45,336 bases of DNA from Phycisphaerales bacterium (GTDB taxonomy: Bacteria > Planctomycetota > Phycisphaerae > Sedimentisphaerales > UBA12454). Below, in pieces: positions 41,639 to 45,336 of this stretch. The position numbers and the translations under genes were made by a program. Location: assembly GCA_003142595.1 (NCBI GenBank), contig PLMU01000015.1, positions 1 to 45,336 of the forward strand, read 5' to 3'. Below the pieces are notes generated by a model. It made no database searches. It was not told the DNA's origin and saw only the letters and a program-made list of their open reading frames with translations. Within the stretch, counting starts at the first letter, position 1. Every line of letters starts with the position of its first letter.

Positions 41639-42805
41639 TCAACTCGTGAGCAATTCACTGACGGATGACATCGTGGGAATGCGACTGCAAACAACGTTGA
41701 TCGACACCAGGATCGGCACCGACAACAAAGCTCCCGGCACACCCCAAAGCCAGGTCCAGAAAATCAACGAAACAAAGATGGCCACCGGATTAAGCGTGAA
41801 CCGTCGCCCTAGCATGACCGGCGTTATCAAGTTTGCTTCGAAAAGGTGGAGCAGCAGGTACCATGCGGGCGGAAAGAGTCCTTTCCACAGCGAGTCGAAC
41901 GTGAGGAGGCCGACCGTGGCCAGCAGTATGATTCCGGCGACAGGACCGAAGTAGGGAACAAAATTCAGAATCGCCACAAGCATTCCCCACATTACGGCGT
42001 TGGGCACACCCATCAAGTAGAGACCGCCGCTCACGACCGCACCCAGGCCGATGTTAATCAGCGACACCGAGAACAGATAATTGGAAATGTTTTGCTGAAT
42101 TTCATGGCTGATCTCGACTGCGCTCTTCTTGTCGTGGAGCGTGGGCATCACGCGAACCAACTTCTGCAGGAACAAGTCGCCCGAAGCGAGCATCAGATAG
42201 AGGACCACCAACGTCTCCCCCATCCCGGCCAGGAGACTTCCAGTCCAGTTGATGAATGCGCTGGTGCCGTGGCTGTCTTTGAGCTCGACGGTGGGCGCTA
42301 TTTTTTGTTCCTCCTCGGTTGCGCCGAGATTATTCACCGCCGTCGCCGCTTGACTGATCCGCGCGAAGCGCGGGAACATTCTTTGAACCCGTTGCCTCAA
42401 CACGGTCATGTGCTCCGGCGCTTCGTTCATCCACGTCAACGCCGGTCGACCCAATTGGAAGAAACCAACCACGATGACGGCCGTCAGGAGGCAAAGCACG
42501 ACTGCGGCGGAGATCGCCGGAGGAATGTGGCAGTAGGACAACCAACGGATGAGCGGTTTCAGTGTCATTCCCAACGCACAGGCCAAAACCACGGGCAAGA
42601 CCACGGGACGGGCAAAGTAAAGGAAGGCAATCGTTCCCAGCACAATCAAGACGATTTGGACGGGTGTAGTTTTCGTCGCCGCGGCGGCGTTAGATGGAGC
42701 GGGCGGTGGTTCGCTGCCGGGCGCAGCTTTAACCGGTACATCGAGCGGCCCGGCTGAGGAGTCGAGAGGCTCAGTCGCCGTTGGCAGTTCATTTAGCTGT
42801 TCCAT
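41639..42805 (-). CDS. AI-2E family transporter (PerM-like), GC-rich and probably imported
   Basis: The 388-aa protein has a Pro/Ala-rich start, two N-terminal helix pairs (TPVQIVLIVLGTIAFLYFARP, VVLPVVLACALG), a central soluble region with WMNEAPEHMTVLRQRVQRM, and the family's C-terminal half GLGAVVSGGLYLMGVPNAVMWG, then FVPYFGPVAGIILLATVG and SLIFWTWLWGVPGALLSVPIL. AI-2E/PerM proteins are poorly defined permeases, some acting as exporters or Na+/H+ antiporters. Base composition is clearly GC-richer than all neighbours and codons differ, so transfer from another lineage is likely. Its ATG directly follows leader copy 6. Confidence 0.88.
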   Translation of the reverse strand: MEQLNELPTATEPLDSSAGPLDVPVKAAPGSEPPPAPSNAAAATKTTPVQIVLIVLGTIAFLYFARPVVLPVVLACALGMTLKPLIRWLSYCHIPPAISAAVVLCLLTAVIVVGFFQLGRPALTWMNEAPEHMTVLRQRVQRMFPRFARISQAATAVNNLGATEEEQKIAPTVELKDSHGTSAFINWTGSLLAGMGETLVVLYLMLASGDLFLQKLVRVMPTLHDKKSAVEISHEIQQNISNYLFSVSLINIGLGAVVSGGLYLMGVPNAVMWGMLVAILNFVPYFGPVAGIILLATVGLLTFDSLWKGLFPPAWYLLLHLFEANLITPVMLGRRFTLNPVAIFVSLIFWTWLWGVPGALLSVPILVSINVVCSRIPTMSSVSELLTS

Positions 42806-42871
42806 CTTAGATTTCCCATATTAAACGCTCGACTACGCAACCAAGGCTTCCAGTGCCGCGATAATACCAAA
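42806..42871 (-). promoter_or_regulatory. Structured leader element, copy 6 (directly before the AI-2E gene)
   Basis: On minus: inner stem TTGGT/GTCGA around loop TGCGTA (plus 42829-42844), then TTTAATATGGGAAATCTAAG running straight into the ATG at 42805. Outer stem TGGA/TCTA is possible. No Shine-Dalgarno sequence is present, so GGGAAAT lies where the ribosome would bind. Confidence 0.65.
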
Positions 42872-43076
42872 ATGGACTTTCAGAGCATCCTTGCCTGTTT
42901 CACCCATTGGGTTCTCCAAACAGATGCGTCAAAACTGGTTTCAACAGCATCTATAAGCTCTATACTATCAAATCCAGATTAAATGCGATACTTTTATATA
43001 GGAAATCCGGGGGTTAGATAGCTTACCCCTGATGCTGAGATACTGAACAAACCACACTTTGTTATTTTAACGGGGT

Positions 43077-43397
43077 TTATTTGATTGAATTTTTGACCGC
43101 ACCGAGAACGGTAATGGCGACCAGGCCAACTATCAGGCCGACAATTAGAGCTGCAAATCCTGGATTGATGGCCGATGCCAGCAGAGCGTAAGCACCCCAC
43201 ATAATGAATCCAACGCCGCCCGCCAACATCGCGATGCAAAATACCAGCATCCCCCAAAAGAAACACAACTGCTTCGCACAGCTATGTAAGGATCTTGCGC
43301 CGTCTTCAAATTTGGCAGCCAGATATTTTCCCTCCACCTTAATTTTTAGACGCAACAAATCCGCCGCGGTATAAAGGATATCCGTCAAGAGACTCAT
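43077..43397 (-). CDS. YqjE/phage-holin-III-like membrane protein
   Basis: The 106-aa protein has a basic amphipathic start (LRLKIKVEGKYLAAKFEDGA) and two hydrophobic hairpins (FFWGMLVFCIAMLAGGVGFIMWGAYALLA and GFAALIVGLIVGLVAITVLGAV), then a short basic tail. This matches the holin-superfamily III/YqjE group, normally paired with a DUF883 protein as here (two bases apart). The function is unknown. In enterobacteria such pairs are induced in stationary phase. A good GGAGG site precedes the ATG. Confidence 0.75.
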   Translation of the reverse strand: MSLLTDILYTAADLLRLKIKVEGKYLAAKFEDGARSLHSCAKQLCFFWGMLVFCIAMLAGGVGFIMWGAYALLASAINPGFAALIVGLIVGLVAITVLGAVKNSIK

Positions 43398-43399
43398 AG

Positions 43400-43741
43400 C
43401 TACCTCCGCCCAATCAATCTGTCGAATAGTATTCCGGCAGCAAATGCGATGAAAACGGCGGTTAGCGGCCGCTCTTCAATCTGCTTTCTGCTCTTTTTTA
43501 CAGCATCCTGACTGTGTTCGCGGAGGCTGTCGTAAACCTCATCGAATTTCTCGGCTGCCTGGCCTTGCAGACTTTTAATCGCAGCCTCGAGTTTTTGTTT
43601 GCTTTCCTGAAGTTTCTCCTTGCTTTGTTCCCCTACCGAATGAAACATATCCTTGAGGTCATTCTGCAGTTTTTGAATGTCCTCGCGGATCGCATCTATC
43701 TCAGTAGAGATGCCTGTCTTCTTATTCGTTTCGGTTGCCAT
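43400..43741 (-). CDS. DUF883 (ElaB/YqjD-like) membrane-anchored protein
   Basis: The 113-aa protein is a long charged coiled-coil (residues 15-85, IREDIQKLQNDLKDMFHSVG onward) ending in ERPLTAVFIAFAAGILFDRLIGRR, the C-terminal membrane anchor and arginine tail typical of DUF883. E. coli relatives bind ribosomes at the inner membrane in stationary phase. AAAAGGAGACG precedes the ATG. The gene follows leader copy 5 and forms an operon with the YqjE-like gene. Confidence 0.85.
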   Translation of the reverse strand: MATETNKKTGISTEIDAIREDIQKLQNDLKDMFHSVGEQSKEKLQESKQKLEAAIKSLQGQAAEKFDEVYDSLREHSQDAVKKSRKQIEERPLTAVFIAFAAGILFDRLIGRR

Positions 43742-43790
43742 AAATTCGTCTCCTTTTGAAGTTTATATTGCCCCTAAATTTTCCTTTTAG

Positions 43791-43853
43791 TTGGCATTTC
43801 CCGTATTAAACGCCTGGCTACGCAACCAGGCATTCCAATTCCACGATAATATC
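43791..43853 (-). promoter_or_regulatory. Structured leader element, copy 5 (before the DUF883 gene)
   Basis: On minus: outer stem TTGG (43835-43838) with CCAA (43791-43794), inner stem CTGGT/GCCAG around loop TGCGTA (43814-43829), then TTTAATACGGGAAAT. A 50-base spacer with a normal ribosome site follows before the ATG at 43741. Confidence 0.68.
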
Positions 43854-43942
43854 AATATATTCCTCAGATTACAACATCCAAAATCCTTTGTACGAATTTT
43901 ATTGCTAATTCCGCCAAAATCCAAAATATTGGCTTTATAGGT

Positions 43943-44068
43943 AGTACCTTAAAAGATTTAATGGGACACTCATCAATAAGATGTACTGAGCAATATTATT
44001 TAAAATCTTCTACTCCGAACCAGTTGGCAGCAGTTGAAGTTCTAAATGGACTTTTGGAAGTAGTGTGA
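43943..44068 (+). pseudogene. Integrase C-terminal remnant, second copy
   Basis: Forty-one codons, STLKDLMGHSSIRCTEQYYL then KSSTPNQLAAVEVLNGLLEV, repeat the end of the integrase fragment at 35526-35999 with few changes. They keep the last His and the catalytic Tyr but have no start. It is an element relic; the sequence on its left is unrelated. Confidence 0.75.
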
Positions 44069-44113
44069 AAATATATTAGATTATTAAATAAAGAATCTGG
44101 ACTATAAAATTAT

Positions 44114-44206
44114 AGTGTCAAATGTTGACAGTAGAAAATATAATAAGAAATGTTTAGGGCAAAGATTCAAAAATAACTGATTTATATGGCTGGATGAATT
44201 TTTGCA
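44114..44206. repeat. Mobile-element remnant repeat shared with 24974-25064
   Basis: TTGACAGTAGAAAATATAAT, AAAGATTCAAAAATAACTGA and TATATGGCTGGATGAATTTT repeat the stretch next to the PilT-like gene. It follows the integrase remnant and ends where a truncated minus-strand gene begins, so it marks an insertion boundary. Confidence 0.6.
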
Positions 44207-44326
44207 TAGGACAACTGGAGTTCTTCGTGCTGTCTGACTTTCACCGGTTGAACTACATCTGCTCCACGCAGGTTGAAGAAGTATTAACGCGCATCCAAGC
44301 ACCGTTTGAATTGTCTGCTTATTCAT
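44207..44326 (-). pseudogene. Truncated gene start, membrane/secreted protein, cut by element remnant
   Basis: ATG 44326 lies directly behind leader copy 4 and gives MNKQTIQTVLGCALILLQPA, a basic start followed by a hydrophobic segment like a signal anchor. About 40 codons on, it runs into the repeat shared with the PilT-like region, and the remaining frame is element DNA. It is probably the 5' stub of a lost gene. The family cannot be told. Confidence 0.5.
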
Positions 44327-44401
44327 TTTGGATTTCCCATTTAAATCTGCTCAGCTACGCCGCTGAGACTCATTTCCAATAGAATATCAAACCTGTCTTG
44401 A
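44327..44401 (-). promoter_or_regulatory. Structured leader element, copy 4
   Basis: On minus it starts TCAAGACAGGTTTGATATTC. Inner stem TCAGC/GCTGA (plus 44351-44366) encloses loop GGCGTA. ATGGGAAATCC pairs its TCCAA with the earlier TTGGA as the outer stem. The ATG of a truncated gene follows directly, as in copy 6. Confidence 0.7.
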
Positions 44402-44467
44402 CAATTCAAGTTTTTATATCGACTATAAAGCAAGCAAAAACCTATGGCGTTGCCTTTGTAAAATCAA

Positions 44468-44493
44468 CCGGCCCTGATTTTGTACAGGGCCGG
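44468..44493 (-). terminator. GC-rich hairpin after the FGE-domain gene
   Basis: CCGGCCCTG (44468-44476) and CAGGGCCGG (44485-44493) form a perfect 9-bp stem with an 8-base loop, 33 bases past the stop of the minus-strand gene. The following T-rich tract (TTGATTTT on minus) is modest, but terminator function is likely. Confidence 0.7.
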
Positions 44494-44526
44494 CATGATT
44501 AAATTTCTAAGAGATAAATCACATTA

Positions 44527-45336
44527 TTATTTATGCGGCTTGGGTTTTTCGACAAGGTTTTCCTGCAGAATTTTAAGAGCATCTTCAAGAGAATCAACGC
44601 TCGTATCAATCTTGCCGTTTGCCATCTGTTCCCACATCAATGCCGCGAGTATCTGGATGCGAGCCCTGGTGAGCTGGCCGCGATTGAGGCCCTTGCATTT
44701 TTTATCGTTGTCTATCTTCGTCAGCAGTTGAGAAGAAACCCGCTCAATTTTCATAGCATATTTAAGGTCGTCCATTACACCCTGTTTGATTTTAATGACA
44801 TCGGCGATATCGTGTTTCAGCAATTGCTGCTCTGTGCATTCATTGCCATCACAGATAGGATAAATGGTAACCGGCTTTGAATTTGAAAAGCCCTTGCAAT
44901 CAGCCTTAATAGTGCAGGTTTCCTGCATTCGATAGAGCCTGTCTGTTGCCAGCAGGCCGTTGGAATCAATCTGAGCGAATTCATCAGGAGCGACCACTAA
45001 ATTTGCATCGATAGTAATATTTTTGCTTGAGCCGTTATCATAATGGCCGATGACCTTGTACTGAGTATCAGATTCTTCAGGCACAGAGTTTGGCCCGGCG
45101 ATTTCAATACTCTGCAATTTGGCTGGTTCGGGTATTTCGGCAATACGAAACCCGATACCCAGGCTCGCGCCGCTCGGGCCGCCGGAGACCCAGTAGGCCG
45201 ACGTGATGGCGCTGTTTCCGCCGCCGAGTGGGCCGGAGTCGTCAAACGACCCGCCGCGAAGGACACGATAGGAACCGGAAATAGTTTCGTTCCATTCCCA
45301 GACATTACCCATCATATCAAAAGTGCCGTTCTGCTC
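44527..45336 (-). CDS. Formylglycine-generating-enzyme-like protein with Ig-like region, 5' end outside the window
   Basis: The frame is open at the right edge and reads EQNGTFDMMGNVWEWNET then YRVLRGGSFDD and GIGFRIAE, the C-terminal half of the FGE-sulfatase (SUMF1) fold. About 90 residues resembling a bacterial Ig-like domain follow (LQSIEIAGPNSVPEESDTQY to TCTIKADCKG), then a cysteine pair (CDGNEC) and an 80-residue helical tail with a dockerin-like position but no dockerin motif. FGE-like domains outside sulfatase maturation often serve as lectin-like or iron-enzyme modules. The active-site cysteines cannot be assessed because the relevant part is missing. Probably secreted. Confidence 0.85.
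   Translation of the reverse strand, partial: EQNGTFDMMGNVWEWNETISGSYRVLRGGSFDDSGPLGGGNSAITSAYWVSGGPSGASLGIGFRIAEIPEPAKLQSIEIAGPNSVPEESDTQYKVIGHYDNGSSKNITIDANLVVAPDEFAQIDSNGLLATDRLYRMQETCTIKADCKGFSNSKPVTIYPICDGNECTEQQLLKHDIADVIKIKQGVMDDLKYAMKIERVSSQLLTKIDNDKKCKGLNRGQLTRARIQILAALMWEQMANGKIDTSVDSLEDALKILQENLVEKPKPHK

Noticed and set aside
41451-41954. Plus-strand frame running into the AI-2E gene
   Set aside because: Most of it is the antisense of the transporter gene, and the first part has no recognisable domain.
41846-42757. 303-codon plus-strand frame opposite the AI-2E gene
   Set aside because: It is a long antisense frame due to high GC, rich in His/Gln/Arg and without family character.

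Overview
The window looks like a contig from a Planctomycetota bacterium of the Phycisphaerae/Sedimentisphaerales type. This is inferred from lineage-typical traits: a GLUG-repeat surface protein with C-terminal dockerin-like repeats (motif DFxxFAxxWL), a formylglycine-generating-enzyme-like domain followed by an Ig-like region, zinc-ribbon membrane proteins, HTH-EIIA fusions and AT-leaning DNA with many short palindromic intergenic repeats. No 16S rRNA or complete tRNA gene is present, so the taxonomy is inference.

1-5.9 kb: the tail of a TrpB-like enzyme, a frameshifted amidohydrolase, then a minus-strand defence-like locus. That locus holds an N-terminal nuclease plus N6-adenine methyltransferase gene split by two indels at G runs, a half-size specificity subunit, a bacterial DCD-domain protein and a decayed small gene. 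A palindrome-rich spacer follows.

5.9-15.3 kb: an uptake and aromatic-acid module on the plus strand. It has a 54-aa symporter accessory protein, a sodium:solute symporter, a beta-barrel porin and a strong terminator. Then comes a six-gene operon: indolepyruvate:ferredoxin oxidoreductase iorA-iorB followed by two paaK-ACT pairs. The likely flow is arylpyruvate to arylacetyl-CoA, with the ligases interconverting CoA ester and free acid and the ACT proteins sensing ligands.

15.3-24.3 kb: a junk region with repeated truncated tRNA-Ala 3' ends, then a minus-strand operon for an energy-converting hydrogenase-related (Ehr) membrane complex (hyfB, C, E, F, G, I-like). It is led by an HTH-EIIA (PtsN-like) regulator. 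The large subunit lacks the Ni-binding cysteines, so it should not be a hydrogenase.

25.1-32.0 kb: a very tight nine-gene minus-strand operon. It encodes a rhomboid-like pseudoprotease, a radical SAM enzyme, a 52-aa protein, a Ycf46-like AAA+ ATPase, a Ycf35-like protein, a DUF2997 protein, a zinc-ribbon signal-peptidase-like pseudoenzyme, a TPR protein and a PilT-like ATPase. It is the best candidate here for an undescribed multi-gene system.

32-45.3 kb: an accessory region with a small regulated ORF, the GLUG protein, methylase, integrase and transposase remnants, two tandem secreted ankyrin proteins, a second truncated tRNA-Ala 3' end, and membrane proteins of stress-associated families (DUF3309, DUF883, a YqjE/holin-like protein, and a GC-rich, probably imported AI-2E-family transporter). 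Six copies of an unrecognised structured leader lie upstream of six different genes here: a five-bp stem with compensatory changes, a KGCRTA loop and a conserved GGGAAAT or close variant. This is the strongest candidate for a novel regulatory RNA.
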